A stretch of 43,550 nucleotides of DNA from Gammaproteobacteria bacterium (GCA_030595795.1 JAUVCH010000018.1:1-43550); one strand, 5' to 3'. Shown: positions 25,120 through 35,407, counted from the first letter of the stretch. Notes: generated by a model from the letters alone, not told the origin. Program-made: numbers and translations.

Positions 25120-25749
25120 TTAGAACCCTCGGGCAAAGCTCAATGATGCCGACTCCTGTCCACCACTGGTCAATCGCAGGCGGATATAACCACCGTGTTC
25201 AACAAATATATCGAAACTAATTCCGCTGCTGACCGATTCTTCGTTCTCAAATATTTCAGTTCCAGTGTCGCCACTAATATCACCACTAACATCGCTAAAA
25301 ATGGCAAAAGGTGTGATACGGATATTGCCGAATTGGCCACTCAAACCAAGTTCGACACCTAATTCTCGCAATTCTATTTGATTGTTTACACCACTGTCGA
25401 TCTGCGTAGCCGAATGATATTGATAGGACAGCTTGCTCTGTAGCGAAAAAATCTCCCCCATTGGAATCGGATACCGCAAATATACCCCAAAATAACTACC
25501 ATCGAATTTGACGGTGTTACGCGGTCCGCTAAGATTACTAATACGTGTGGTTATCTGGCCAATATTGGCACCGACTCCAAGCCCCGAACTGGTCTTTTCT
25601 TCAAACTGGAGATCGAGTCGAGAAATGTCTGCATTTCGCCGGTCGTTTTCAAATATCCAGTCGCTATCGACTTCGCTGATACTAACCGAAACACCCGACC
25701 ATTCCGCATTCGCCAGTGGCATACCTCCCCACATAAGAGCTATCACCAA
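25120..25749 (-). CDS. Probable outer-membrane beta-barrel protein
   Basis: The mature part alternates polar and hydrophobic residues in strands (for example FDGSYFGVYLRYPIP, LQSKLSYQYHSAT, IRITPFAIFSD) and ends in LSFARGF with a terminal Phe, the usual barrel-assembly signal. The N-terminus is a signal peptide ending ANA-EWS. The only ATG/GTG/TTG start in frame near it is TTG at 25749, which gives a short basic-less signal. The frame stays open upstream through KIKSAAL, so a CTG or ATT start (within the plsC end, before 25764) would give a normal signal peptide. It closes the glyQ-plsC operon. Function unknown. Confidence 0.6.
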   Translation of the reverse strand: MVIALMWGGMPLANAEWSGVSVSISEVDSDWIFENDRRNADISRLDLQFEEKTSSGLGVGANIGQITTRISNLSGPRNTVKFDGSYFGVYLRYPIPMGEIFSLQSKLSYQYHSATQIDSGVNNQIELRELGVELGLSGQFGNIRITPFAIFSDVSGDISGDTGTEIFENEESVSSGISFDIFVEHGGYIRLRLTSGGQESASLSFARGF

Positions 25750-25762
25750 TAGCGCTGCTGAT

Positions 25763-26545
25763 TTAATCTTCCGGCCCAGCCTCGGTTGTCACGCCGACCG
25801 AAATACCCAGTCTCTCAAGCTGGCGGTGATCGCTAATCTCTTCACCTTTGGCGGTCACCCAGGTTTCGACCGCAGTAATAATCTGCTCGGCCGACTTACC
25901 CTCGGGGTTTATAGGTTCGCCAATGACCACCCGAATGGTACCGGGCCATTTTATCCAGCTATGCCTTGGCCAGAATTCACCCGCATTATGTGCGACCGGT
26001 AAAACTGCATAGCCGGTCTTTTCTGAGACTATCGCACCGCCCATCTTGAAGGACTTTTTCTCACCCGGCATTACCCGCGTACCCTCCGGGAACAACATGA
26101 GTATCCGTCCCTCATCCATGCGTTTTTTACTTTCGACAATTAACTGTTTGATGGCTTTACGGCCAGTACCTCGATCGATAGCAATAGCGTTCATCGCTAC
26201 CAGACCCCAGCCAAAAAAAGGAACACGCGTTAATTCTCGCTTAACCACCCAGACCATTGGATTGAAGAACTTTTGCAGTGCAATTGTTTCCCAGGTTGAG
26301 CTATGTTTGCTCATCACTATAAAGCCGTGCTGGGGAATATTCTCCATCCCTTCGACTCGATATTTAAGACCGCAGAATAAATGCAATATGGCCAGGCTGA
26401 AATTAATCCAGAGCCGAAGGAAAGTGATGCGCCAGCTTAACGGTGAGGCTATCAATATCGATAACAGGGGAGCCGTCACTACGATTCCTGCGATAAACAG
26501 CAGCCAGAAAAACGTCGAACGAATGCCTAACCAGAGTTTATACAA
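25763..26545 (-). CDS. plsC: 1-acyl-sn-glycerol-3-phosphate acyltransferase (PlsC-like)
   Basis: A 260-residue membrane-bound acyltransferase with N-terminal membrane segments (about residues 7-33 and 40-58). The HX4(D/E) motif appears as KHSSTWE, with Glu in place of Asp as in a known subgroup, then FFGWG, EGTR (LMFPEGTRV) and VLPVAHN motifs. It adds an acyl chain to lysophosphatidic acid to make phosphatidic acid at the inner membrane. Start is TTG at 26545, preceded by a GAGG site. It is 7 bp after gmhB, in one operon with glyQ-glyS. Confidence 0.9.
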   Translation of the reverse strand: MYKLWLGIRSTFFWLLFIAGIVVTAPLLSILIASPLSWRITFLRLWINFSLAILHLFCGLKYRVEGMENIPQHGFIVMSKHSSTWETIALQKFFNPMVWVVKRELTRVPFFGWGLVAMNAIAIDRGTGRKAIKQLIVESKKRMDEGRILMLFPEGTRVMPGEKKSFKMGGAIVSEKTGYAVLPVAHNAGEFWPRHSWIKWPGTIRVVIGEPINPEGKSAEQIITAVETWVTAKGEEISDHRQLERLGISVGVTTEAGPED

Positions 26546-26552
26546 ATCACTA

Positions 26553-27092
26553 CTACCTCTTCAAAGTGGCACGGACGAAATGTGCCAGGTCGTCGTAAAC
26601 CGGCACATTCACGGTTTCGGGATAATGTTGCATGACGTATTCACCCTTGCCGGTACGCACTAATGCCGGTTTGGCTCCGCACATTTCGGCTGCTTTAATA
26701 TCGCTGATATTGTCACCGACAAATGCGGTTTCGGAAAGTTTGATATTAAAATGTTTGGCGATTTTCAACAGTAAGCCTGGCTTCGGCTTACGGCAAATAC
26801 AGTTATCGCGAGGGCCGTGCGGGCAGTAATATATACCATCGATTTTAGTACCGCGCATCGCCAGTTGGCTTTCCAGCTTGTCGTGTATTTGCTTTAACTC
26901 TTCTTCACTAAACAGGCCGCGGGCGATACCAGACTGATTGCTGGCAATCGTCACCAGGTAACCCGCTTTTTTCAGGCGACTAATGGCTTCCAGGCTGCCC
27001 GGAAGCAGCTCCCATTCATCAACCGATTTAATATAGTCGGCGGAATCACGATTAATAACCCCATCTCGATCCAGAATTACCATACGCGCCAC
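26553..27092 (-). CDS. gmhB: D-glycero-beta-D-manno-heptose 1,7-bisphosphate 7-phosphatase
   Basis: A HAD-superfamily phosphatase of 179 residues. The nucleophile motif is VILDRDGVIN, the second motif is TIASNQSG, the zinc-finger-like CPHGP ... CICRKPKPGLL loop is intact, and FVGDNISD holds the Mg-binding aspartates. It removes the C7 phosphate in ADP-heptose synthesis for lipopolysaccharide core. Start is GTG at 27092 with a GAGGTA site at the right distance; an internal ATG at 27083 is also possible. It lies between glyS and plsC. Confidence 0.95.
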   Translation of the reverse strand: MARMVILDRDGVINRDSADYIKSVDEWELLPGSLEAISRLKKAGYLVTIASNQSGIARGLFSEEELKQIHDKLESQLAMRGTKIDGIYYCPHGPRDNCICRKPKPGLLLKIAKHFNIKLSETAFVGDNISDIKAAEMCGAKPALVRTGKGEYVMQHYPETVNVPVYDDLAHFVRATLKR

Positions 27093-27138
27093 TGCGGTTA
27101 CCTCGCTGTTTTGGGGTCAAAATTCATTAAATAACCAA

Positions 27139-29205
27139 TCACTGTATCCTGGAAAAGTCAGCCACCTGCCGGAAACACTGCAACAATTGATTAAGCAGAG
27201 CGAGGCGGTTATTTTTTATCGCTTCGTCATCCACCATGACCATGACATCATCAAAAAAGCTATCGACCGTAGGGCGTAATTCAGCCAGATGTTCAAGTCC
27301 CGCCAGGTAGCTGCCTTCGCTAAACAGCAGACTAGCTTTCTGCCATAGTATATCAATATGCTCCGCAAGCTGAATTTCAGCCGCTTCCTCGAGCAACTTT
27401 TTATCAACCACCGGGGATTCCACTAATTTCTGCTTCTTTAAGATATTACTAATCCGTTTATTAGCCGCCGCAAGTGCTGCGGCCGCTTCATGCGATTGAA
27501 ATTGATGGAGCGCCTGAACTCGCCGATTACAATCGTTCAGAAACGTAGGTCTGGTACATAACACCGCATCGACTATATCGTAGCCGATACCCTGCTCCTG
27601 ATAATAAGACTTTAGACGGTCAAACAGGTAATCGAGAACCTCATCGATCACGGCCGAGGCATCGATTGTTTTAGACAACCCGTCGGCGGCCAGGCCGCAA
27701 AGCTCGGCGAGATCAAGCGGGAGATCCTTTTCTATCAAAATTCTGACGACTCCCAGAGCAGCACGACGCAATGCGAAAGGATCTTTTACCCCGCTGGGCT
27801 TTTGCCCAATGGCAAAAATACCAATCAGGCTATCGATCCGGTCGGCCAATGCCAGACACTGGGCCACATCGTTCGTGGGTAATTCGCCACCCGAAATTTT
27901 TGGCCAGTAATGCTGCTCGACCGCACTACTAACCAACTCTGGCTCGCCATCGTGTTCGGCGTAATAACGTCCCATCACGCCCTGGAGCTTCGGAAACTCG
28001 CCAACCATTTCGCTCATTAAATCGCATTTACATAATTCGGCGGCACGTTTAACCAGGTTCTGGTCAGCCGATATCCGACTCGCTATCGCTGCAGCCAGTG
28101 TGCTAATTCTTTCAACCTTGTCGCCGATACTACCTAGTTTTTCCTGGAACACCACGTTATCCAGGCTTGCTCGCAAGTTTGCCAACGGCTGCTTTTGATC
28201 CTGCTGAAAAAAGAACTGTGCATCGGCGAAACGCGGACGAATAACCCGTTCGTTACCCCGTGCGACCACTTCAGGGCGCTTACTATCGACGTTTGATATG
28301 GTGATAAAGTATGGCAAAAGCTGCCGATTTTCATCGAACACGGCGAAATACTTTTGATTATCCTGCATGGTCATCACCAGCGCTTCCTGCGGTATTTCCA
28401 AAAATTCTTCGTCAAACTCCCCGCTAACCGCGACCGGATATTCAACTAAAGCGGTCACTTCTTCGAGCAGGCCTTCATCGATATGCGCGACACCACCCAA
28501 TCTGGCGGCATTTCTTTCGACCAGCGTGCGGATTGTTTTCTGGCGCTTATCGAAATTACTCATCACCAGTCCCTGGGTAAGCAGGTTTATCTCGTATTCT
28601 TCGGCCTGGCCGATTTCAATTTTACCCGGTGCATGAAATCGATGACCCTGGCTAAATTTCGACGATTCGACGCCAAACACGTTAGCTTTAATCAGTTCAT
28701 CACCAATCATCATTACCAGCCATTTCACCGGGCGAACGAATTCATCCTCACGATCACCCCAACGCATGCGTTTTGGTATCGGCAAGCGCGCCAGGGCCTG
28801 ATTCAGCAGCTCAGGCAGCAATTCTGCAAGACTTTGACCCGGTACAGATTTTTCGAAGTATAACCAGGCACCCTTATCGGTTTCGCGGTGGCTTAATTCG
28901 TCGATACTAACGCCACAGGAACTGGCAAACCCTAACGCGGCTTTAGATGGGTTGCCTTCGGCATCAAATGCGGCCTTGACTGCTGGACCACGTTTTTCGA
29001 TTCGCTGATCGGGTTGCCGAATCGGCAATTCACGAAATAGTATTGCGAGGCGCCGAGGTGTCGAAAACACTTCCACCGATGGCGGTGTTAACCCACTATC
29101 TTCAAGCGCCTTTTGCATCAGCTCGCCAAAACTTTGCGACAATGATTTAAGTGCCTTCGGTGGCAATTCTTCGGTACCGATTTCAATCAGACAATCGTTA
29201 ATCAT
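27139..29205 (-). CDS. glyS: Glycyl-tRNA synthetase beta subunit
   Basis: The 688-residue beta subunit of the alpha2beta2 bacterial glycyl-tRNA synthetase. It begins with the conserved [13 protein letters not shown] stretch, and contains [16 protein letters not shown] and the C-terminal DALR-like anticodon-binding region ([11 protein letters not shown]). Length is typical (E. coli 689). It overlaps glyQ by four bases (ATGA type), so the two subunits are made in balance. Complete. Confidence 0.98.
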   Translation of the reverse strand: MINDCLIEIGTEELPPKALKSLSQSFGELMQKALEDSGLTPPSVEVFSTPRRLAILFRELPIRQPDQRIEKRGPAVKAAFDAEGNPSKAALGFASSCGVSIDELSHRETDKGAWLYFEKSVPGQSLAELLPELLNQALARLPIPKRMRWGDREDEFVRPVKWLVMMIGDELIKANVFGVESSKFSQGHRFHAPGKIEIGQAEEYEINLLTQGLVMSNFDKRQKTIRTLVERNAARLGGVAHIDEGLLEEVTALVEYPVAVSGEFDEEFLEIPQEALVMTMQDNQKYFAVFDENRQLLPYFITISNVDSKRPEVVARGNERVIRPRFADAQFFFQQDQKQPLANLRASLDNVVFQEKLGSIGDKVERISTLAAAIASRISADQNLVKRAAELCKCDLMSEMVGEFPKLQGVMGRYYAEHDGEPELVSSAVEQHYWPKISGGELPTNDVAQCLALADRIDSLIGIFAIGQKPSGVKDPFALRRAALGVVRILIEKDLPLDLAELCGLAADGLSKTIDASAVIDEVLDYLFDRLKSYYQEQGIGYDIVDAVLCTRPTFLNDCNRRVQALHQFQSHEAAAALAAANKRISNILKKQKLVESPVVDKKLLEEAAEIQLAEHIDILWQKASLLFSEGSYLAGLEHLAELRPTVDSFFDDVMVMVDDEAIKNNRLALLNQLLQCFRQVADFSRIQ

Positions 29206-30119
29206 GCTTTTCGCCTCCCAATTAAAGGGAAGCCCAGGGTTTCGCGTGACTCGTAATAAGCCTGCGCAACACCTCTCGACAGGGCGCGCACTCGCAATAT
29301 GAAACGCTGTCTTTCGGTGACCGAAATCGCGTGGCGGGCATCGAGCAAATTAAATGCGTGCGAGGCCTTCATGACCTGCTCGTAGGCGGGCAAGGGTAAT
29401 TTTCGGTCGATGAGAACCTGGCTTTGTTTTTCACAGGCGTCGAACCAGTGGAATAGTGCGTCGGTGTCGGCAATTTCAAAGTTAAAAGTCGACTGTTCGA
29501 CTTCGTTTTGATGATAAATATCGCCGTAGGTTACCGGGCCATCGGGGCCATTCGTCCATACCAGATCGTAAATGCTATCGACACCTTGCATGTACATGGC
29601 CAGACGTTCGATGCCGTAGGTAATTTCGCCCGAAACCGGCCTGCATTCCAGTCCACCGACCTGTTGAAAATAGGTGAACTGAGTCACTTCCATACCATTC
29701 ATCCAGACTTCCCAGCCGAGACCCCAGGCACCAAGGGTCGGCGATTCCCAGTTATCCTCGACAAAACGAATATCGTGTACCAGCGTATCGAAACCCAGAG
29801 TTCGCAGCGACTCCAGATAAAGCTCCTGAAAATTATCTGGAGATGGCTTTAGCAAAACCTGAAACTGGAAATAATGCTGCAGACGATTTGGGTTTTTGCC
29901 ATAACGACCATCGGTAGGTCGACGACTAGGTTGCACATAAGCAGCGCGCCATGGTTCGGGACCGATAGCACGCAAGAAGGTGGCCGGGTGAAAAGTACCT
30001 GCACCGACTTCCATATCCAGCGGCTGCATAATCACGCAGCCCTGCTCAGACCAGTAGTTTTGTAACGTTTGAATCAGGCCCTGAAAGCTTGTCAGATCAG
30101 TCGCCGATGTATTACTCAT
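29202..30119 (-). CDS. glyQ: Glycyl-tRNA synthetase alpha subunit
   Basis: The 305-residue alpha (catalytic) subunit. It contains the class II-type sequence [49 protein letters not shown] and NPNRLQHY(F)QFQV. With glyS it forms the heterotetramer that charges tRNA-Gly. It begins the leftward operon glyQ-glyS-gmhB-plsC. The upstream 208 bp divergent to the membrane-protein gene hold its promoter. Complete. Confidence 0.98.
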   Translation of the reverse strand: MSNTSATDLTSFQGLIQTLQNYWSEQGCVIMQPLDMEVGAGTFHPATFLRAIGPEPWRAAYVQPSRRPTDGRYGKNPNRLQHYFQFQVLLKPSPDNFQELYLESLRTLGFDTLVHDIRFVEDNWESPTLGAWGLGWEVWMNGMEVTQFTYFQQVGGLECRPVSGEITYGIERLAMYMQGVDSIYDLVWTNGPDGPVTYGDIYHQNEVEQSTFNFEIADTDALFHWFDACEKQSQVLIDRKLPLPAYEQVMKASHAFNLLDARHAISVTERQRFILRVRALSRGVAQAYYESRETLGFPLIGRRKA

Positions 30120-30327
30120 TATATTTCAGAGTCTCAAAAAATTCGCGTGATTATAACGAAACAGGCTTGATTCGACATGATTTTTCCTGTGTAAATGCCT
30201 GCCGGTAAGCAAAACAGTCGATTAGGTCACACTAACCGGCGACTATGCCAGGGTCGAAGCCCACTGCGGTTGTTTTCCATCTTCAAGTAAGTAATCATGC
30301 GAGCCTCCAGATTGACTGTTATATTTT

Positions 30328-30852
30328 ATGTTTTATTACCTGAGGCAATGGCTCCACTGTCTGAAGATTTATGCGCTTATCTGTGCATTCATTTCGGGCC
30401 CTGATCGCTTACCGCATGGCCTGCACTGCGTCTTTCTCTCCGTATTCAGCTATTTTTTGTTGGGATTCGCCCTGGTTGACAGTGAGCGTGGCTACGCAAC
30501 CGTCGCAGTGCAGATTATAATCGAACTAAGCTTGCTGGCCCTAGTTGCTTTAGCTGGATTAAAATGGAAAGGCGTGTTAAGTCGATTCAACCAAACCTAT
30601 TCCGCGCTGGTTGGTATTAATCTGGTAATTAGCGCAGTAACGCTTCCCGTTTTTCATCTGATAGTCGACGACAGCAATATTGAAACAGCCGTACCTAGCA
30701 CTCTAATATACGTCACCATGGCCATGGTATTCTGGAACCTGGCGGTTTTATCGCAAATATTTAAACGCTCATTCAACGTTAATACCATAATGTCGGCTAT
30801 GATTGCTTTTAATTACTTCGTTGTTTACCAATTCGTTGTCATCTGGTTTTAA
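30328..30852 (+). CDS. Unknown four-segment inner-membrane protein before mpl
   Basis: A 174-residue protein with four predicted membrane segments (about residues 37-50, 63-79, 91-112 and 127-171 in two parts). No motif is recognised. It lacks a clear ribosome-binding site, although a start with MFYYLRQW is likely. Its stop is 4 bp before the TTG start of mpl, so it is transcribed in the mpl operon. A link to peptidoglycan recycling is possible by position only. Confidence 0.7.
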   Translation: MFYYLRQWLHCLKIYALICAFISGPDRLPHGLHCVFLSVFSYFLLGFALVDSERGYATVAVQIIIELSLLALVALAGLKWKGVLSRFNQTYSALVGINLVISAVTLPVFHLIVDDSNIETAVPSTLIYVTMAMVFWNLAVLSQIFKRSFNVNTIMSAMIAFNYFVVYQFVVIWF

Positions 30853-30856
30853 CGCG

Positions 30857-32206
30857 TTGAAAATTTATATCCTCGGCATCTGTGGCACCTTCATGGCAGG
30901 CATCGCCCTGCTCGCTCGCGAGCGTGGATTCGAGGTCAGTGGTTCCGATGCTCAGGTATATCCGCCAATGAGTACGCAGTTAAGCGACGCAGGTATTTTG
31001 CTGCACGACGGCTATGATGCCGACTCACTCGAAGACGATGTCGATATGTTTATCATTGGCAATGCCATCACCCGTGGCAACCCGCAACTCGAAGCAATAC
31101 TTAACGACAATCGGCCATATCGTTCTGGACCGCAATGGCTATACGAAGCAGTATTATGCGACCGTTGGGTTCTGGCGGTAGCCGGTACGCACGGAAAAAC
31201 CACCACCAGCAGTATGCTCGCCTGGATTCTCGAATTTAGCGGCCTGCAACCCGGTTACCTGATCGGCGGCGTCGGTCAGAATTTCGAGCATTCTGCCAGA
31301 CTTGGTGAAGGCCCATTTTTCATTATCGAAGCCGATGAATACGATACAGCGCTTTTCGATAAACGTTCCAAATTTGTGCATTATCACCCACGAACCCTGG
31401 TTCTAAATAATTTAGAATTCGATCATGCAGATATCTTCGATGACCTCGTCGCGATCCAACGTCAGTTTCACCATCTGGTGCGCATGATGCCTGCAAACGG
31501 ATTAATTATTCACAACAGAGATAGCCAGGCACTCGATGAAGTACTCGCCATGGGTTGCTGGAGCGAATGTCTGGGGTTTTCACAAGAGCCGAATAGCAAC
31601 GGTTTCAGCCTCGATAAAGGTCTCGTGCTGCATGACAATGTTAAAGCCGAGGTTCATCGCCTGGAACTTCAGCAAACAGGGCAGTTCAATGCATTAAATG
31701 CCAGTGCTGCGGCGCTTGCTGCGCGACATGCGGGCGTGCCACTGAAGACTTCACTACTCGCCCTACAGCAATTCAAGGGCGTGAAACGCCGCCAGGAAGT
31801 GATTGCCGAGATTAATGGCATCCGTGTCATCGACGATTTCGCGCACCACCCAACGGCCATCGATCTTACTTTACGCGCCCTCAAGGCCGAGACCCGAGGG
31901 CAACTCTATGCGGTTATCGATATTCGCTCCAATACCATGAAAATGGGTATTCATGCCTCACAGTTTGCAAAGTCTATAGCCTCTGCCGACACGGTCCTAT
32001 TATGTGAAGATGACACAGTTAAGTGGGATATTCGTGCAATCGAAGCTCCAGCGCCTACAATGGTGGAAATTAAACCCAATGTCGACGATGTGATTGACTA
32101 TTTATTAAAAAATTGCCGGGAAGGCGACCAGATCGTTATCATGAGCAATGGTGGCTTCGATAACATTCACAATAAGTTAATACAGTCCCTGCGTTCCAGG
32201 CACTAG
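30857..32206 (+). CDS. mpl: UDP-MurNAc:L-alanyl-gamma-D-glutamyl-meso-diaminopimelate ligase
   Basis: A Mur-ligase-family enzyme of 449 residues. It begins KIYILGICGTFMAG, close to E. coli Mpl, and holds the ATP-binding AGTHGKTTT loop, the EADEYD motif, HADIFDD and the DDFAHHPTAI segment. It rejoins recycled tripeptide to UDP-MurNAc. I start it at the TTG at 30857, because the in-frame ATG upstream would lie inside the preceding gene and does not align. It ends one base before the kinase gene, so the operon is tight. Confidence 0.95.
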   Translation: MKIYILGICGTFMAGIALLARERGFEVSGSDAQVYPPMSTQLSDAGILLHDGYDADSLEDDVDMFIIGNAITRGNPQLEAILNDNRPYRSGPQWLYEAVLCDRWVLAVAGTHGKTTTSSMLAWILEFSGLQPGYLIGGVGQNFEHSARLGEGPFFIIEADEYDTALFDKRSKFVHYHPRTLVLNNLEFDHADIFDDLVAIQRQFHHLVRMMPANGLIIHNRDSQALDEVLAMGCWSECLGFSQEPNSNGFSLDKGLVLHDNVKAEVHRLELQQTGQFNALNASAAALAARHAGVPLKTSLLALQQFKGVKRRQEVIAEINGIRVIDDFAHHPTAIDLTLRALKAETRGQLYAVIDIRSNTMKMGIHASQFAKSIASADTVLLCEDDTVKWDIRAIEAPAPTMVEIKPNVDDVIDYLLKNCREGDQIVIMSNGGFDNIHNKLIQSLRSRH

Positions 32207-32207
32207 C

Positions 32208-33518
32208 ATGCAAGAAACCAGAAAACGCCCTTCAAAAATAGCAAAATACGAAATAAAACGGCGTATCGGTCGCGGTTCTATGGGCGTTGTTTACGAAGCT
32301 TACGACCCATTCGTGCAACGCACTGTGGCCATTAAGGTGGCTCATTATTCGGATAACATAGGCAACACCACCAAACAAAAACTACGCGAAGCATTTTTTT
32401 CCGAAGTCTATAGCGCTGGCAAAATGCAGCACCCCTCCGTAGTCAGCGTTTACGACGCCGGACAGGAAGGCGATATGAATTATATGGTCATGGAATTTGT
32501 CGATGGCACCACATTGCAGGAATACGTCACCGGCCAAAAGAAATTAACCTACAACCAGGTCGTCGAAGTGATTTACCAGTGTGCCAAGGGTCTTGACTAT
32601 GTGCATCGCCAGGGCGTTATTCATCGAGATCTCAAGCCCGGTAATATCATGCTCAGCACCGAGGGTGAAGTTAAAATTATGGACTTCAGTATCGCTCATG
32701 TTGATGTTGGCTTCGAAAGCCATAACGAGGATGTCCAGGGCTCGCCCATGTACATGCCACCAGAGCAGCTATCGGAAGAAAAACGACTGGTGTTCCAGTC
32801 TGACATTTATTCACTGGGCGCCGTCATGTATGCATTACTAGCGAGAAAAACACCTTATAAAGCCAGTAGTCTCGAATCGCTGATATACAAAATAAGCAAT
32901 CTGGAGCCCCAGTCCCTGCTTGAAACCTGTCCCGAGTTACCGGCACATATCGGAGAAATCGTAGAAAAATCGATGAAGAAGATTATCTACGATCGTTATG
33001 AAACGGCTCACGAACTGGCCCATGACCTGGGACGCGCGTTCGGACGTTTACGTGAAGTCGGCGAACGCATCGATATGCAGGAAAAATGGAAGACCCTACG
33101 TTACCTGTACTTTTTTAAAGGCTTCAACGACGACCAGATTACCGATGTGGTAAATGCGAGCGAATGGAAGGAATACAGCAAAGGTGATGTTATCATCAGT
33201 GAAGGCGATAAAGAGACGTCTTTTTACATCATCGCCAAAGGTGGTGTCGATGTCATGAAAAAGAATAAAATTATAGGCTACATGAAACAGGGAGACTGCT
33301 TCGGTGAAATAGCATTTATCACCCGACGCCCCCGTGTCGCAACTATTGCTGCCCGCACAGATGTTACTTTAATGAGTGTGAGCAATTCACTCATGGAGCA
33401 GGCTCCACTGGAAACCCAGTTACAGTATTATAGAATTTTCCTGGAAAATCTTGTCTCTAGACTATCGCAGGCGACTGACAAGTTAGTCGATGCAGAAAAA
33501 GCCCTGTCTGAAAAATGA
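32208..33518 (+). CDS. Ser/Thr protein kinase with C-terminal cyclic-nucleotide-binding domain
   Basis: An eukaryotic-type kinase domain (residues 14-280) with the glycine loop GRGSMG (21-26), Lys43, catalytic HRDLKPGN (139-146) and activation segment GSPMYMPPEQ (178-187). The magnesium motif is DFS (159-161) rather than DFG. No membrane segment follows; instead residues about 303-420 form a cyclic-nucleotide-binding domain (CFGEIAF ... RRPRVATI). This suggests a soluble kinase whose activity is gated by cAMP or a related nucleotide. It lies between mpl and ubiX, with ATGA overlap into ubiX, so it is co-expressed with them. Confidence 0.9.
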   Translation: MQETRKRPSKIAKYEIKRRIGRGSMGVVYEAYDPFVQRTVAIKVAHYSDNIGNTTKQKLREAFFSEVYSAGKMQHPSVVSVYDAGQEGDMNYMVMEFVDGTTLQEYVTGQKKLTYNQVVEVIYQCAKGLDYVHRQGVIHRDLKPGNIMLSTEGEVKIMDFSIAHVDVGFESHNEDVQGSPMYMPPEQLSEEKRLVFQSDIYSLGAVMYALLARKTPYKASSLESLIYKISNLEPQSLLETCPELPAHIGEIVEKSMKKIIYDRYETAHELAHDLGRAFGRLREVGERIDMQEKWKTLRYLYFFKGFNDDQITDVVNASEWKEYSKGDVIISEGDKETSFYIIAKGGVDVMKKNKIIGYMKQGDCFGEIAFITRRPRVATIAARTDVTLMSVSNSLMEQAPLETQLQYYRIFLENLVSRLSQATDKLVDAEKALSEK

Positions 33519-34123
33519 GCATCAAAACACTCACGCTGGCGATGACTGGCGCTTCTGGCGCGCCTTACACTTTAGGCCTGATGAAGTATTGTCTGGGCAT
33601 GGATATACATATTCAATTCCTCACATCCCAGCCGGGCCAGATCGTGCTGGGCGTGGAAACCGATCTCAAGCTTAGCGGCAACCCGCAGAAAATGTCGGCG
33701 CGCCTGGCCGAATACTTCGGCGTCGATACATCGCTAATCAGCGTGTACGCGAAAGACCAATGGACCGCACCGGTCGCCAGCGGATCATCAGTGGCAGACG
33801 CTATGGTGGTTTGCCCCTGCACCATGGGTTCGCTCGCCAGCATCGCAACCGGCACTAGTGAAAACCTCATACACCGCGCTGCCGATGTCATCATCAAAGA
33901 ACGTAGACCTCTGATTCTGGTGCCGCGCGAGACCCCTTTTTCCAGCATACATCTGGAAAACATGCTGAAGCTATCGAATCTTGGCGTAACTATCTTGCCA
34001 CCCAACCCTGGCTTTTATCAGGGTGTGAATAGCGTGAATGACCTCGTCGATTTCGTCGTCGCTCGCATTCTGGATCAGCTCCATATCGATAATCAGTTAT
34101 CGCCGCGATGGGGAAACGACTGA
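33515..34123 (+). CDS. ubiX: Flavin prenyltransferase UbiX
   Basis: A 202-residue UbiX-type flavoprotein. The FMN-binding TGASGAPY is at residues 11-18, and the family's PCTMGSLASIATG and RETPFSSIHLENM segments are present. It prenylates reduced FMN to make the cofactor used by UbiD decarboxylase in ubiquinone synthesis. It overlaps the kinase gene by four bases. Complete. Confidence 0.95.
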   Translation: MSIKTLTLAMTGASGAPYTLGLMKYCLGMDIHIQFLTSQPGQIVLGVETDLKLSGNPQKMSARLAEYFGVDTSLISVYAKDQWTAPVASGSSVADAMVVCPCTMGSLASIATGTSENLIHRAADVIIKERRPLILVPRETPFSSIHLENMLKLSNLGVTILPPNPGFYQGVNSVNDLVDFVVARILDQLHIDNQLSPRWGND

Positions 34124-34130
34124 CATTACA

Positions 34131-34739
34131 ATGATCGAACTGCCACTTTTCCCACTCAAAACAGTTCTCTTACCCGGTAACAAACTGTCGTTAAAAATCT
34201 TCGAACCGCGTTATGTCGATATGATCGCCCAGTGTATGCGCGAAGACAGCCGATTCGGCGTCATACTGATTTATAAAGGCGACGAAGTGTCCGCCGACGC
34301 GGAGTTTTATTCGATAGGCACCACCGCACAAATAGACGACTGGCAGGATCGCAGCGATGGCTTACTTGGAATCACTGTCCTCGGAGTCGAGCGTTTCGAA
34401 GTCATCGATACCCATACGCATAGCGACGGCCTGACTCTCGCCAACATCGAAATTCTAATCGAGCCGGAATTCACCGAAATACCCGAGCAGTTTGATTACA
34501 TGCGAGAACTACTCGAACATATCATTGCGCAGGATGCCAAAATGAAAATCGAAACCTCGGATTTTTCTTCGATTATGTATCAGCTAATCTATCAACTGCC
34601 ACTCGACACTAATCTCAAACAACGCCTGCTCGAAGTACCTGATTGCCACGACCGCGCGGTAATTTTACACGCAGAGTTAATAAGGCTGGGCATCATACAA
34701 TATGTCAAACCAGGCTCAGAGGACGCAGATTACGATTAG
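34131..34739 (+). CDS. LON peptidase substrate-binding domain protein
   Basis: A 202-residue protein that begins IELPLFPLKTVLLPG and contains LKIFEPRYVDMI, the LON-N-terminal (PUA-like) domain signature, but no AAA or protease part. It probably binds unfolded or specific protein substrates. The in-frame region before the ATG at 34131 overlaps ubiX and is not homologous. It follows ubiX by 7 bp. Confidence 0.9.
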   Translation: MIELPLFPLKTVLLPGNKLSLKIFEPRYVDMIAQCMREDSRFGVILIYKGDEVSADAEFYSIGTTAQIDDWQDRSDGLLGITVLGVERFEVIDTHTHSDGLTLANIEILIEPEFTEIPEQFDYMRELLEHIIAQDAKMKIETSDFSSIMYQLIYQLPLDTNLKQRLLEVPDCHDRAVILHAELIRLGIIQYVKPGSEDADYD

Positions 34740-34813
34740 AAGTTTCGACTAGAGGTTTCAATTAACCACTAACAAAGCTAAACTGAAAGCCCGCCTCAAT
34801 CGGAAGAATAATT

Positions 34814-35383
34814 ATGATTAAGAACCTGGTACTCCTCAGCACATTATTATTGCTTTCACCCCTAGCTCGATCAGCCGAATTAGCCGGTGTTTCTGTTGAC
34901 GATGTCATTGCTGCCAAAAATGGCGATACCTTATTACTCAACGGCCTGGGACTGCGCGAGAAATTCTGGGTCGATGTCTATGTCGGGTCCTTATACCTCG
35001 GCGAGAGAACCAGCAAGATCGCAGATATTTTGTCTTCTCAGGAAGCCTGGCGTATCCAGATGGATTTTGTTTATAAGGAAGTCGACAAAGAAAATTTGAT
35101 CACCGCCTGGAAAGAAGGCTTTGAGAAAAATCAGTCGGCAGAAGTGCTCAAAGCCATCAACGACCGTATGGAACAATTCTACGGTTATTTTGACCGCAAT
35201 GCAGTCGCTAACGACCAGTATGTGCTGGATTATATTCCGAGCAAAGGTACCACGGTTACACGCAATAAAGAGGTCCTGGGCACTATTCCGGGTGATGACT
35301 TCAAGAATGCCCTGCTCGAAATCTGGCTCGGCAACCACCCCGCCGACAAGGATTTAAAAAAGGGCATGCTCGGTTTAAATTAA
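34814..35383 (+). CDS. Periplasmic chalcone-isomerase-like protein
   Basis: A 189-residue protein with a signal peptide (cut after LARSA) and a chalcone-isomerase-like domain: LNGLGLREKFWVDVYVGSLYL, DRMEQFYGYF, DYIPSKGTTVT and ALLEIWLGNHPADKDLKKGMLG. Bacterial members lack the catalytic residues for flavonoid chemistry, and their role is unknown, perhaps lipid or small-molecule binding. It is 74 bp from the LON-type gene and converges on hemL. Confidence 0.87.
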   Translation: MIKNLVLLSTLLLLSPLARSAELAGVSVDDVIAAKNGDTLLLNGLGLREKFWVDVYVGSLYLGERTSKIADILSSQEAWRIQMDFVYKEVDKENLITAWKEGFEKNQSAEVLKAINDRMEQFYGYFDRNAVANDQYVLDYIPSKGTTVTRNKEVLGTIPGDDFKNALLEIWLGNHPADKDLKKGMLGLN

Positions 35384-35407
35384 TCCATAAGGTCGGCCAG
35401 AGACCAG

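Noticed and set aside
30803..30856. Upstream ATG start for mpl
   Set aside because: It lies within the preceding membrane-protein gene and the extra residues do not match Mpl proteins.
32208..33518. Kinase as a pseudokinase because of DFS
   Set aside because: The catalytic HRD, Lys and glycine loop are intact and bacterial kinases with DFS are known, so loss of activity cannot be assumed.
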